From assembly GCA_944548615.1 (NCBI GenBank), contig OX155951.1, positions 40,901,964 through 40,965,963 on the forward strand: a stretch of 64,000 nt of DNA. Reading direction: 5' to 3'. Below the pieces are notes generated by a model. That model saw nothing but the letters and a program-made list of their open reading frames with translations, ran no database searches and was not told the DNA's origin. Source of the DNA: Micropterix aruncella. Its lineage: Eukaryota; Arthropoda; Insecta; Lepidoptera; Micropterigidae. The translations under genes were made by a program, and so were the position numbers. Below are positions 44,591-57,800 of this stretch, piece by piece. Position 1 is the first letter of the stretch, and every line of letters begins with the position of its first letter.

Positions 44591-44830
44591 TTTATTCACA
44601 GGTGATTTTTCGGTCTCGCTGAAAACGCGAGATTTGTTGGGGCGGCCGTTGCTAGCTTATCCGGACGCTTAATCGAGGCTTAGGGCGGCGACCCGCGCAA
44701 ATGCCATCAGCGCGTGACGCGCCCGCGCCGCGCCGCCGCGCCTTTTAACCCTTCGGACTTGGCTGTGTCGTTTCCGCTGCGAGGTGTGGCTTCTGGCGCC
44801 CTTGTCATTGGATAATTAGGCGCCCGTTAA
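44591..44830. other. GC-rich island
   Basis: CpG-dense, with a CGCGCCGCGCCGCCGCGCC run, followed by CATTGGATAATTAGG, which contains a homeodomain core (TAATTA). It could be regulatory. Confidence 0.4.
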
Positions 44831-46521
44831 AAAGTGTCTATGCGGCTACTGGAGCTGAAAAAATGTAACGCTAATCGTTGCTTAGTGAACTGGATGTGGT
44901 CAGGTTATCGGGTAAGCTGTCGAAACTATTCGTACTTTACTTGGGAGGCCGGAAAAAATTAGTTAAATATGGTCGCTTTGAATCCGAATTATACAACATC
45001 CTATATGGAGTCAACCAAAACCCTAATGTTGTTAAATTTATTCGTCAATAATCTGAATAGGTTCAAAGTTTTTTAAAGATGTCGATTTACAAAATTACAA
45101 TTGCCAACAAAGAACAAAATTTTTCATGCTAAGTACAACATGTTTATTGATATAATTTAGAACTATACCATTTGTTAGAAAGATTTTTTTAATAGACAAG
45201 TAGGTACATCATGTTATATTTTGTTTGGAGAGTGCATAACATTTAGCATTGCTATAGAAAAGCGTAACATTCTTTTTATATTACCACCACTACTGGAAAT
45301 TCACCATTCAATTTTACTCGCTAAAATACGAATAAAAATAATCAATAAAATAGTCACGATGATATTTATTTATTTATTTATTTATAACGTACAAGAACAA
45401 AAAAATACAACGAATATAAAAACGAAATAAGTCAAAATACTTGCTTTTTTTTTAAAACTTGAAAAATATTAAATAATATTATAATATTAAAATCGGAATA
45501 CGTTATGTCCGAGTTGAAATAAAAGATGTTCAAATGGCCAAAAAAATAAAATATTACTGTTGCTTACTTAAAATATCGGTTTAAAAATATATAAAACTTA
45601 GTTTACCGCTAGTTTCCCAGTAGATACTCCCTTTCTACTAGTAATTCTTAAAATTAACGAAGTCTTCATACAGAAATAATACAGAGATAGTGGATAGAAT
45701 GCCATCTATTAGATTATTTTAACATTAAAGCGCGAAATTATTATAAATTGAAACTTATATAGCAAATTAACATCGACATCCTTATGTAAATAATATTAAA
45801 TAATATTAAAGTGGTATGATTTAAAAATTCTGTTTTATTACTTTATTGTTCTATTTTCAGAAAGGATACTGTATAGGCATGTTTAGAACCCCATATTTTG
45901 GGTTACTGAACATAAGAGACTAAATCATTTTTTGGGACTATGAGTGACATCTACACGTTGCATATCACATTAAAATCCTAGCTGGCAAAATGTAGTACGA
46001 CATTGAGTAATCTAATACCCTATATAATCAATGACTTTATTGAACTATTCTTATAACATTTAGTATAATTGAAAGATTCGCAACTATAGCTTTTATTTCG
46101 ATTATGCGATGTGTTGTTCTGTCGCTTCCGCACGTATTCTTCTGGTGGTCACATCATACGCCGTTATTTCTTTTACCTTTCGAGTTCAATTTCGTTTTGG
46201 ATATTATCAATAACCCCGAAAGCCCGTTCGCTGAGTCACGTCCCTCCTACATAATATATTTGCGTATTGTACGTATCGCGGCATGAGTCCGTGTATTTTG
46301 TTCGCACTTTTGCCCAACCCTGGATTAGGCCCGGCACATTGGCTTAAACGAGCCGAGGACGCTAATGGGCTTACGTCTGCGCTGCGTGCGCGTCCACGCA
46401 TCGCCCGAATCTGCCCTACTACCCCAGCGCATGTGGGACCAGTCGATATTGGGGAAATGGCAAACGCCCAGTATCCTACGCTGACCTATACAATAGAGAC
46501 CGTGACGTGCATTGTGTTTGG
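44831..46521. other. AT-rich DNA without a recognised gene
   Basis: Long AT-rich stretch with (ATTT)n near 45365-45390. A moderately GC-rich segment at 46290-46480 contains plus- and minus-strand frames without recognisable domains. Confidence 0.4.
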
Positions 46522-47446
46522 AGTGATTATATAAAGGCTGATTTACATTGAGTCAGTTACAGACGTCAGTGCTGGCGGCTAGAACTGACTCACATTGTTT
46601 ACATAGTCAATCATCCGTGGTTATTTTTTCACGGTGTACGCACGTTATTAGAGTCAGTAGCGAAAAATGAGCTATCGACAACGGCAGAATTTGCCTCGAG
46701 TGAATTATTTGACTTAAAAAATCGTCGATTGTCATCACTCGAAGCGGGAGCGGAATTTTTTTATCGTATGTTAACAGACTGTGGATTATCGCACTGAGTT
46801 TAAATGGCTTATCGACGTTAATCGATAAATAGAGCGAGACATTCTTCCGTATCTACATCAACATTGTTTGGGAGATTTTTGAAGAGTTACTGCGTAATCA
46901 TTTTCTTACAAATCGTGTAAAAACACTGCAATAAAATCTTCTTACAAAGTCACATCGAACGTACGATAAAATAAGGAGCTCATCGACACTCTAAGAGCCG
47001 CGATTTTGTTAGTCCTTGAATCGCCAAAAGTAAGGTTAGATTCACCACAGCTCATGAGATGCCGTCTGGGAAATCGCCGCGATCACGGTAAGTCTAGAGT
47101 GCCGCTTAGCTTCTTATTTTGTCGTACATGTGGGGTGACTTTATAAGCTGATTTTATTGCAGTTTTCTTGCATTAGAAAATTTTATTGCATTAGAAAATT
47201 ATGCGATTTTATATCTTTATAGAAAATATATATATATTAGAAAATATATCTGATTTTATTGCATTAGAAAATTATTACGCAGTGGCTCTTTAAAAATCTC
47301 CCGAACAAGTTTGATGCAGACGCGGAAGAATGTCTCGCTCTATTTATCGATTAACGTCGATCTACCACCTAAGCGCAGTGCGATAATTTACAGTCTGTCA
47401 ACATATGATAAAAGTATTTTCGCTCCCGTTCGAGTGATGAAAATCG
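46522..47446. mobile_element. Inverted-repeat element with arms of about 185 bp
   Basis: 46728-46910 and 47260-47446 are imperfect inverted copies (shared GACGTTAATCGATAAATAG, AGCGAGACATTCTTCCG and GGGAGATTTTT). The outer left part (46522-46700) is related to 35190-35363. The centre contains repeated TGCATTAGAAAAT words (47168-47275). No transposase frame is present, so it is a non-autonomous or foldback-type element whose exact outer ends I cannot fix. Confidence 0.55.
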
Positions 47447-47799
47447 TATAATCGTGTCGTAACTCGAAATCCCATCCCCTGACGCGACAGTGACGTAATG
47501 AAGACACAAACCCCTATGGCGTGAGTGTACACGACGCGGATCATAACCATTAGTACCATTGGAACTTTTAAGTTTAAAATGTAGCTGCCGTGTATGCGAT
47601 TGCCTGCCATCACTTTATATAACAGAGGAGGCAGGAAACACGAAAAACCTACTGTGTAAAACTTGAGCTATCTTTTAGTAAATAAAAGTGCTTTTAATGT
47701 TTTTATGTATTTTTTTATTTTAATCTATCTAATTTAAATCCTAACAATTAATATAATTCATTTCACAAATATGCTGTAAGCACAATACTAAGATTATGT
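47447..47799. other. No recognised gene
   Basis: Mixed then AT-rich DNA. The minus-strand frame 47398-47613 runs out of the inverted repeat and is not convincing. Confidence 0.35.
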
Positions 47800-48240
47800 A
47801 CAGGTGTCTCAAATGAAAGTTTATGTGGACATTTGGACGAATTTTTGGTACCTGAAGTGCAAAACTGTCCTGGTATAACCAAATAACATGGTTAAAGCAC
47901 AATACTGTGGTTTAAGAGTAAGGGAACGCCGTCATACACGTTCAATACGTCTCTGTCACGAGTTATGACATTTTCCCACACAAATTGATCACCAGAAGAG
48001 GTAACATAAATTGGTCCCTACGCAGTCCTGATTTGAGCCCGATGGACTTTTCTTTTGGTATATTATAAATACAAAGTGTACGTCAATAATCTGACTTCTC
48101 TGGAGCAGAGTTGACAGAAAACATCCGATACGAAATGGCAGCCGTCACGGAGTCTACATGCTGTTTATGCATTTTGCTATTCGTTTAAATGAGTGCCGTG
48201 AACGTAATGGTTTACATTTAGATGACATTATTATTTAGAA
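47800..48240 (+). pseudogene. Tc1/mariner-superfamily transposase C-terminal fragment
   Basis: With frame changes, the segment gives INWSLRSPDLSPMDFSFG near 48008-48060 (the WPPRSPDLTPLDFFLWG block with the catalytic Asp), then ENIRYEMAAV and an MHFAIRLNECRERNG-like / LHLDDI end. Stops and frameshifts make it inactive. Confidence 0.7.
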
Positions 48241-49089
48241 GTAAATTCCTTAAATTGTGTATTTTTATATTTAATATAGATTTTATCGACAGACGTCAAC
48301 CTTTCTTTTGTATTGATAAATCAAATGTTAACTTTTACTTAAAACAGTTTTATAATATTATAAAATATATAATATTATTAGAACGCTAACCTAACGAAAG
48401 TCCTAAAATGATGGTAATCGTAACATTTGATTCAGTATGTTCATCATAAAACTACCACGTTAAGTAATATTGTTAAGAAAGTTTCCTTATTACGATAAAC
48501 GAAAACGACCCCAATCAAAATAAAATATTTAAATCCTCAAAGTCTATTATCTCAGAAGTGTATTTTTGTACTTTACCTGCTGGGGCACGATATATTTTCG
48601 GCATTATCCGCTGTCGAGTGGCTGTTAATTACTTCATAAGATTGTCAGCTATAAAAAGACATGCTTTAATAACAACAGTTGGCTTGAGATATGAGGTCGT
48701 CGGTTACGATGGACATAACTCAAATTACGCGGTACTCATAGATTTAAAATAGTGATGCAATCGGCCAATGCAATTGCTTCCAAGCGGCTGATGTCATACG
48801 CTGATCAGTTTTACCTTGAGCTTAAGCCCGAACGTTGAGGATTTAGACTGTCAATTTATGTCTAATAAATAATTTGTTGCCTTCGTTTTAATATGCGAGA
48901 GTGGGTTTTGCTTATTGGTGGTGATTATTATGTTATTATAAGTTGTAAGACTTTATATGACGACTTATACTAAACCTCTGATAAACAAACATAATAATGT
49001 AGTGCATTTCTCACCCACAGAGCATTTCTTAAAAACGTAACGAGTGACAATTCTTAAGAGTTGGTCGGTAGGTAATCGTTAATTTAACT
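48241..49089. other. AT-rich DNA without a recognised gene
   Basis: Contains an 18-bp perfect palindrome of AT bases near 48350 (TTTTATAATATTATAAAA). The plus-strand frame 48558-48752 has no recognisable domain. Confidence 0.4.
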
Positions 49090-49326
49090 CTGGAGCAGTT
49101 AATCCGGATCACTAACATAAATCTTAATATCTCGAAAACTGAGAATGCTAGCTTATTCAAACAAGAAGTATTTTATCGACTATTTAATACTAAAATAAAT
49201 CTTCTTGGTTTCTGTTCTACCACAAAAACAAATAATAAGTGTTCCTGGTATTCAACATTCATTATTAATGTGGTAATTATTGAATAAGCTAGCTTTACGT
49301 TGGTGAGCCGGATTCATTGCTCCCAT
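49090..49326. mobile_element. Palindromic MITE (about 237 bp)
   Basis: The left end CTGGAGCAGTTAATCCGG and the right end (inverted TGGGAGCAATGAATCCGG) match. Further in, GCTAGCTTATTCAA (49147-49160) is the exact inverse of 49280-49293. It is non-coding. Confidence 0.65.
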
Positions 49327-50480
49327 GCAGTGTATTAGATAATCTTAAAATTTTATTTAAAAATGTATATTACTTAACTAAACAATTAAATAAATAAATA
49401 ATAATTAAATTAAATCAATTAAAAAAACAAACATTACAAATGATGATTTGATATTCCACTTACAGTGATTGTTTACAATTATTCTGATTATAAACCGGTA
49501 ACTGCGGACATTTTAAACATGAAACAATAGGTTGCCTTTTGCATATTATTATTGTTGTTATAGATGCCGGTTGTTGAAAATCACCGATTTCGAGTATTGC
49601 CTAAGGTTGTTTTTATTAATTGAGGTGATTTAAGACCACCCAGTTATTTTAGTTTGTTTTATTTCATATATAAATCAAATTACTATTAAAATGTTCAAAT
49701 AATATGACACATTTAAAAGTTTAAGCACCTGTCTACTGGATGAGCTGGAATGAAATGAAATAATCTAGTCTTGAAATTAATTTGGAGTATTGTCTAAAAT
49801 TGTTTTTAATAATTGAGATGATTTAGCTTAGACCGCTCGTGTATGATTTTTTTGTCCACGTATTTTTCAATCACTAGTCGTCTTATTAAAACTTACTTTA
49901 TTTTACCTTAACCTAGATCGAAATCGGTTAACTACATTACTATTTAGGTACTTTTCGAAAAATCTTACAAAAAAAGCGGGCCTTATAGGTACATTTTGGT
50001 TTCACAGATGGAAATTAAATTAAAATTATAGGTGCTGGCTTTTGATTTGGAGATATTTAAAATTAAATATGGAATTTTAGCTTTGGTCTGTTTCTGTTGG
50101 ATACCACCAATTTCACGCAGTAAAATCCCCCCATAATTATTTTATCAAATATTATTTAAGTCTTATATTCATTGTAACTGATTATCCTCTCCGTATCTTC
50201 CTCAGTGCCAATGTTAATGTTATCGCCCCACTTCATTTCACGCATGAGATAACTCGAAGCTAATGTCAATTAGAGTGCCTTTTCGTTCAATTCAAACGCG
50301 TACAGCCACACATTAATGGAAGATTCGCGTGAAAAACAGATACTGCATGAGTGGCGATTCGCCCGATCGACGTACTCCCCTGATCTCTTGCATTCAGAGC
50401 GAGTCGCAGTTCTTTTTATTTCACGACTAGTGGCTATTTTGTTTTCAAGGCCATATAGTCGCCAAAATACTGACACATTA
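49327..50480. other. AT-rich DNA without a recognised gene
   Basis: Nothing supported. A minus-strand frame at 50270-50476 lacks domain signals. Confidence 0.4.
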
Positions 50481-50519
50481 AACGCGATGTGAAATATTGT
50501 AAATATTTCACATCACGTT
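50481..50519. repeat. Short palindrome
   Basis: GATGTGAAATATT (50486-50498) is the exact inverse of 50502-50514 with a 3-nt centre, extended by AACG/CGTT after one mismatch. Confidence 0.7.
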
Positions 50520-52508
50520 ACAACTAAACTATTACTGTCACACTTGTAATGTATACTGGTGGTATAATTGAGTTGTGTCGAATGATTTTCACTTGAATTC
50601 AAATTATATCGTGAAATTGAATTTTCATTGATTTCATCGATTTATTAACATTCTGATTTAATTATTTTTGTGGCATTACTTTGGAATTGAGCTGTGTCAT
50701 TTACCATAACGTTTATTTTGTGAGATAAATTATTGTTTTCAACCCTATCTTTACTTCGCCGCCAGTCTTGAGGTCTTGATTGACTGCAAATCTTAGGTTC
50801 CCGTCATCCAATCGAGCTGAAATTTGGCTCACAGTTATACTCCGATGAAAATACATTATTTAAAGTCAACGGACTTGGGGAGTGAGAGTGGGGGGGGGGC
50901 TGGGCCCGTTTATTTTGTGAAGTGGATCGGTCACGTTGCGCACTAACTAGCAGAGATAGAGCTTCGATAATTCGTACACATATCCCCCCAAAATTGTTGG
51001 TGCACCTTGAAAAGGTTTTCGAAATTCGAATTATGTTTCGCTTTTCATTGAATCTATTATCTTTTCCCAAAATACGTTGAAATCGCGAGGTCTATTGAAA
51101 CTCATATTTTTTTAACGTTATTTCGTACTAGCTACTAGCTGTACTCGGCCACAGCAACGCGTGACTGGGTACAGCTGGTTAAGAATAAAAATAATAAATT
51201 TGAATTAGATAATATTTTTTAAAAAATCTTTTAAAAACATACTATAAATTATTAATCTATATATTAATCTATGTGTGATCTTTGCAACTGTTTCTTCATA
51301 AATATAATTAAATAATTAAAATATAATTTCCCACTAGTCTAACAGCAATCCGGAACATTTACCCACAGCTTCGAAAGGGATAATTGGTAGCGTAGCCTCT
51401 ACGAGAGGAGAAATCCACTGCATCGCACCCGCAATGCGTCTCCTATTAGCGCACACCTATCCATATAGTATTAATAAATCAATAAAAACTCAGCAAATAA
51501 GCCACTCCCAATGGCATGACGCATCTGGTGAAAATAATATACGTCTTACTATTCTGTGGCTGGGTTATCAGCAGCGGTCGATAATGCGTCGCCTGCTGCG
51601 CCCCAGAACGGGTTATCACCGCTGCGGGCCGTGGGCGGTGGGCCTCCTAATCAATGCGCTTTTAATTTCATGCTGTTCACTCTCACTTTTGTTGGGAGCT
51701 GCAGCCAGCTAATGAATTGAAATTGAAAGTTAACCTTTAGTGGTGGCGTTATTTCTAGTGACGCAAGTGGACTCGCGATGCACGCGGAGTCTGTGGCTGC
51801 GATTTTCTGAGGCTGCAATGATTTTTAAAAAAACTGAACACGAGATTGGAATTATTTTATATCGGTAATATATTGATTGCGAATAAGTTTATACTAAACA
51901 GTCTGAAAAAGCATTGCGAAATTTTTAAAACGGAAGATTTGAAGACATTTTTATGTTGAATTAAACATTGAATTCTGCGGTCGTGCGCGCGTGCTTACTT
52001 GCGTGCGTGCGTGTATGTGAGGGGATGTGAAAAAAAAACGGAATTTAAATATAGAAAGTACAATGGGCATTTCTGTGATGAAGGTGTACCCAGAGTGTAA
52101 CAACGCACAACTAGGGGTCTAATAGCAATTAATTGTGCTTGTGTAAAAAAAATATCAAATGTCACCTAGTCTTATTGAAAATATAGACATCCGAAGTTTT
52201 GTATATATCTATGGATTATTTAGTGAAATAAACTAGTTATTTCGTTATAAACGATTATGTAACTAGGGTTTATTAGAAGTCGTTATATGAATCAACAGTT
52301 GAACTAAAATCCAATCGTAAAGTAAAAACCGATCAAGTCCAGTGTTACAGCCAGAAAGTAAAAACGGCCTCACATGAAAACAGAAGACACTTGGAACACC
52401 CCGACTTAAAATGAACGAATGACAACGGCCTAGGCGTTAAATCTTACCTGCCACTCATACACCGAGTATGCTTTTCTACCTTGCTTATTTACTGCGTCCC
52501 TTTTATCC
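50520..52508. other. Intergenic DNA with a G run and a GC-rich island
   Basis: A 10-base G run occurs at 50890-50899. An island at 51560-51730 contains GGTTATCAGCAGCGG, GATAATGCG and CTAATCAATGCG, words that include GATA- and homeodomain-type cores. The frame through it (51434-51712) ends in a hydrophobic stretch resembling a signal peptide but stops at once. Repeats of GTGCGTGC lie near 51990-52015. Confidence 0.4.
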
Positions 52509-52692
52509 ATAAACTTGTTTATTATTATTATTTTATTATTTATTCGGTAGCCGGCAATTAAAGAGGGGGTCGCCCTCGCAGCCAATACGCTGCTGTCGGT
52601 GCCGCTGGATATTGTACTCCATTCACGATTCGCTTCCAATCTTGACGATTTTTGGCGACGTCTCGAGCATCGATAGCCGATAAACTTGTTTA
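52509..52692. repeat. 13-bp target duplication around a LINE fragment
   Basis: ATAAACTTGTTTA at 52509-52521 and 52680-52692 bounds the short LINE insertion. Confidence 0.85.
52522..52679 (-). mobile_element. Very short 5'-truncated LINE insertion
   Basis: On the minus strand it encodes AIDARDVAKNRQDWKRIVNG, then a YPAAPTA stretch, in the style of the C-terminal end of RTE-type ORF2, followed by a TAATAATAA-rich tail. Only about 158 bp was copied. The perfect target duplication shows the ends are real. Confidence 0.7.
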
Positions 52693-53589
52693 GACAAACC
52701 CAACTTAAAACAAAGGCATTTCGACGACTCAGGCGCTGTTTTGTTTATACCCTTATTGACTGCTTTAGTTTCTGGATAAGATAAAGTATTCACTTGGTAC
52801 TATGCAGTTAATTTTACTGTTAATAGTAAATAATGATAGAGGTATATAGTTTGCTATATCTTCTATATATTTTATGTATTTAAAAAATATGTACGACTGT
52901 ATTGTTTAAATAAAACGAAGTTAATAGATATTTTACTAAAAAAGTGTAATTATTGAATAAAATATTTTGCAATTTCAACACTATTACTTTTTTTAAGCCA
53001 CGTATTTCAGCTAAGCTGCTATAGAATGAAATGTCACACTTGTAATAAGCTTTCGGTTGGTATAATATATGTGGCAAAAGCATTACAACGAACTTCGCAA
53101 GTGGGAATGACATTTCCCATTGTCCTTTCAGAAACAGTACTTTCTCATCTTTTACAATAGCTTATGTTGAAATAAGTTGGTTGATGTTCGACTTCCTGTT
53201 TTTTAGTAATTATAATACTCGCACGACAGTTCTTTACCCCGTGTCAAAACGATTTAAGGTAGACCGTTGCCTGTGCGAGAGATCGTAACCTGGGAATTGA
53301 CTTATACTTGGGTCGATGATGTGGTGTTAATTTTGGACTTCAGCATTATTTGCCCACGTTTCTCGCCAGTCGCCGATTGGCTGGTCGCTCCACGATTGGC
53401 TGGTCGCTTACGACGATAGCTCGCCATGTTTTCGAGACTTCACTCGATCGGGAAGTTCAATAAGGTCTGAAGTATTCCTACTTCTTGAACGGTGGCACGC
53501 CTCGATCGTGTGGCAGGACGAGGAATGTTTGATAGTACGGAGAACTAGGGTAACTGCTTCCACCTCAATGTGCCACTCACAACTCTCAT
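52693..53589. other. No recognised gene
   Basis: AT-rich with a mixed stretch at 53270-53560 that may belong to the adjacent LINE. The CGATTGGCTGGTCGCT segment is duplicated near 53372 and 53392. Confidence 0.35.
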
Positions 53590-54850
53590 TGTTTCGTTCA
53601 GCAGATTGACAACTTTAGAAATATGAGAGCTAAGCGCGCAAACTGGATATATAGTCCTAAAGCTATATTTTGCTGTGCTACAAACCATTGTGGGTGTTTT
53701 TGATGATACCAACTATACAGACCCAGCTCGTTCCTGCCAATTTTTGAGATGATATTATTTCTGTTTATTATTTTGCTACAATCTGCCTCTACTTCAGTTT
53801 TAAAAGTTAGAGTACGATCTAGCTTTACACCTAGATATGTAGGAGAGGCATCTTGGACGTGTCGACTACAACTGGCGAACCCGTCACCTCAGGAAGTTTT
53901 AACGATATTGATTGTTCTGCCTCCCGTGAGGTGAGTGGAGAAGATTTGTAACGAAACAATACACTGTCTAGTGACGCCACTCGCCCGTAAGAGATCAACG
54001 CCTTACCGCGAGACACCGGATGTGTAACCAGTGGGCCGACCTGGCGCCCTTCCTTTTAGTTTCGGTCAGATTTATCTGGGCTCCCGACTGGTTACGAGTT
54101 CGGGGTCGCTTACGCGGTCCTCTCCCTTACGTAGCGACGATTCTGTGCCTACCGATCCATCGCAGACCACCGCGTCCTTTGCCCGGCTGTACCCGGTATC
54201 GGTAGCCGATTGGTCGTTTCAAGAGCGGTTGCCGTAAGGTTAACAATCACTCCCGCTCTATAGAAAACAAATCCGTTTCCAGACTCCCCTGGAATGCATA
54301 GTCGATTGGCTGACAACGCACGTTGCGCAAACCGTCCAGCAGCGCCTGAAGGACGATTCCAAGGAAACTGACCTGCAGGCGCAGAGTCCTACCCGGGCTC
54401 GTACTTCTGCTTGATGGCTGCCGAATGGGGACAGGACTAACACATGGGTCATAATAGCCCTAATGCGCTGGGCCCATTCGCACACAAACGGTAGAGCCCC
54501 TTCCTCTCCCAAAGGGGAGGTATCATCGGGGATTGGTTCATTGCACATGGTCAGATTTAATTTTGCGTTTGCTTCAATATTGTAGAGGTGGAAAACTATC
54601 GACGCAGTTTTGGCCGGATTCGGTTTGGGGTGCCAGTAATGCCTTTGTTTAGCATCTCAAATGACACATAATTTGCGTATGTACATTTTCGGGCAACTAT
54701 TTCCGATAGATCCGCAGCCTGCACATTAAATAGAAGAGGTGACAGCATGCACATTAAATATTTTACCGACTGATCATTGAAGCTTGACTTCTATACTTCC
54801 TATTGGAAAGGATAGTTTCGATCAGATTTACGATCGCTTTGCACCTAATC
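53590..54850 (-). pseudogene. Jockey-like LINE reverse transcriptase, split by family R copy D
   Basis: On the minus strand, 54531-54750 gives LSPLLFNVQAADLSEIVARK, then CTYANYV where YADD is expected, then after a frame change IRPKLRR / NPAKTASIVFHLYNIEANAK. The frame resumes left of the insertion at about 53860 with QDASPTYLGVKLDRTLTF. These are consecutive RT blocks of jockey-like LINEs. The catalytic YADD is ruined and stops occur, so it is long dead. Confidence 0.7.
53861..54530 (-). repeat. Family R copy D
   Basis: It begins on the left with GTCGACTACAACTGGCGAAC (the inverse of the family 3' end) and runs through the CGCCTTACCGCGAGACACCGG block (54000) and the ATAGTCGATTGGCTGACAAC block (54297). 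Its right end is less sure. It lies between two consecutive RT blocks of the same old LINE, so it is clearly an insertion. I could not identify its target duplication. Confidence 0.7.
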
Positions 54851-57800
54851 AGTACTTTCTGTCAGTTAGTTATCTGTTACTGTTCGTTTTAGAAGCTTAT
54901 CGAAGGTTATACATGCACGTCTAAATGAAATATTTGTCACGAGCACCCACCTGTGCGGTCGAACAACTCGTCAAATCTTATTCACTCGTAATCCAGTCCA
55001 CCTCCGTTACGTGTATTATTATGCTTCAGCTCCTCTAGGTTTTTTAGTCCGTGTTTCGGTTACGGCATTATGAAAGGCTGCCGCGCAACGCGATCTCCGT
55101 CCGTGCAACCTAGATAAATAAAGAGATCGTATGACCGTGCTCTTTTGCAAGTGTACATTTAGCAATAACTTTTAATATCCACTTAGCGGGCCGCTTTCTG
55201 ACCGGGCGCTCTAATATCTGGTGCATTTGTCCATTACGCCCGCGAAGGCCACCGCTGTCAGGAGTATAGCGCTTGCGAGAACGCAATTGCATTCGCCTGG
55301 TTTTTTTCTAGATCAACGACTACGTTCATTTGTTGTATCTGATTGGGGATATTGAATTGATGTTAATAAATTTTTAAATTAAAAAAAATGTAACAGCTTT
55401 GATTACACCGCACTGCCGATTTTTCCGAAAGTTACGTCGTGTGATATATATTTTTACACGACTGCCAGAAAAAGGAATGATATGTGTTTATGAGTCATTT
55501 TTGTATGTTTTCCGTTTCTTTATTCCACTATAAGCGATTGAAGCGATTTAGAAGGGTTAGTAATGATAGAACCGCTATGTCATCCTAAGTGTCATAGGGT
55601 ACATGCAACCCCTTGCTCTTATATAAGGAGAAAGCAACGTTTTCAATATAAATCGCCGTGTTACCCAAAGTGTGTTGACAGTCATCATTTGTCAGTTTTT
55701 CGTTCTTCCTTTTTGCAGCCGTCAGGAATAAACCCGATAAGCCGAGTACAAAGAGAAGTATTTAAAATATTAATTTAGCAAAATAAATTATACAAAATGT
55801 TCAATTATTACTCTCCACAAAATATTACCGATTTTTAAATAACCGTTTTTGGTTCTTACGAATTTATTTAAATGTTAAATGTGTTATTAGATCTTCACCT
55901 TCTAAGTTGCCTTTCTAGAAAGGAATAACTTTGTCGTATTATAAGCACACAATGCCATAACTCTACAGTATGTAATTTAATAGAATACCCTTTAAATACA
56001 ATCACTTTATGCTGAAATATGTCTGCATATTGCGAGCGGACAAGGCTTGGGTCTTACGGCTTGTGTCCCACATTTGGTTGTTAAACAATAGAAATTACTT
56101 GTTTAACAAAGAAACCCGATTCTGCCTTTGTTGGTAGCGCCAAACGTGCCGCCTCACCCCTTATCCCTACCCTTTGGAGCGTAGCGGTAGACCGTCGTTT
56201 GTTTAGCGTAGAGTTGACGCTGAACAATCGATATTTTTTCGCAATATTCGATGTTTTGTTTTCGCTATATCAGGATCTTGCTATAACAGGACCTACCTGT
56301 GCAGTTTTTATTTAATGAAATCATTTAAAGTATTACATTTATGTAATCCAATCGATTCCAATACAATCTAATCCAATAGGTAGGAAGGGATTCCTACACT
56401 TAGATGCGTCATTGCGTCTCACTTTCTCAATAGCGTCATTTTATAAAATTATCTGTCATGATACATAGTTACATATAAATTAATTGAAAGTATGTATAAT
56501 CATTATCAGAATCATCAGAATATTAGAAATTAATGTAATAATGAAAATTCCTACTAAAATAATGAAAACTAGCTCAAATCCAGCAGATGGCACCATCATT
56601 TTTTATTTTTCTCTTTTGATGACTTTTTTCATTTTTCTCTTTTGGTGACATATCTACAGACTGAGAGCTTTCTTTAGATATCTCAACGAAGTTTTTACTC
56701 TTAGACGTTCTCTTAGTTTGGCGGTTACAGGCAAAACATGTTTTTTTTCTCGTTTGATGACTTTTTTTTATTTTTCTCTTTTGAAATTTTGACACCTAGC
56801 CATTCTCTCAATATAGCGATTACAGGAAAACACGTTTCTAATATTAGGTATATATAGATAATGTCTGAAATCATGATCGCCTTAGTAATTGTTTAATGGT
56901 CATTAAAATTAATAATCGAAATAAAAACTTACAAAATTTTAAATAAATTCAGCAGTAAGACATTGTCAATAAAAATCAAAATAACGCACTTAGTCAATTC
57001 AGTATGTTGTCCATTTCTGTAACTTTACATCATTCTGTCATATCAAAAGCCACAAGCTGAAATATAGTATCTAGAAAAATGCAATTTTAGAGGAGAGACC
57101 TTTCAACTCTGTAGTAATAACGAATCCGTAAAAATGTTATGTTACATATTGTTATAAATATATAGATATTTTGTATATTGTATATTAGAATAGTCAAAAT
57201 AGGGCAATTTGCCTAAATAGGTCGATTTTCCTAATTATGTAAATAGGACCTTTCAGCTTGACGCCCTCGATATATTGGATTTTTAACTGAGCTATTTACT
57301 ATTTCTATTTTACTTTTTTTCCCTCCAAGACTTTGATATGCACAGGAATCTTTTTATAATAATTTGTAATCTGTGTATTCGCCGGGACCTCCGATATATG
57401 TTTACGAGCGAATATAATAATTTGGTAGATTGATTCCCGATGATTCCCGACTTGGTAAAAACGATTTACACGAAGTTTTTATAGAACGTCTAAATAGTCT
57501 GCGCACTGCCATTTTTCAAAGGATAAGAGTTATCATTAAAATCGCTGCTAATACCCAGAACATTCGGCCCTATGTCATCGAAGTATGGAAATAAGTAAAG
57601 TAAACCGATTTAGCGGTTCTATTGCCGATGCTTTGGAATTGTGTAGAAAAGCGGGGATTAATTTTGAAATATTTTCTTCTTTTTCTTTGTAAGCCTTACT
57701 AAAAGTAAAACCAGACGCAATAAAATCCCGATGAAAACTTATTTCAGACCATAACATTTTCGGGTTGTGCTCCATTCGCAGTGCCATAATATAACAAGCA

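Noticed and set aside
51434..51712. Frame ending in a hydrophobic signal-peptide-like stretch
   Set aside because: It stops directly after the hydrophobic segment, no splice donor is at the right place, and the upstream part is nondescript.
56574..56795. Lys-rich minus-strand frame with a repeated KRKIK/SHQ pattern
   Set aside because: It comes from T/C-rich low-complexity DNA and has no known family or context.
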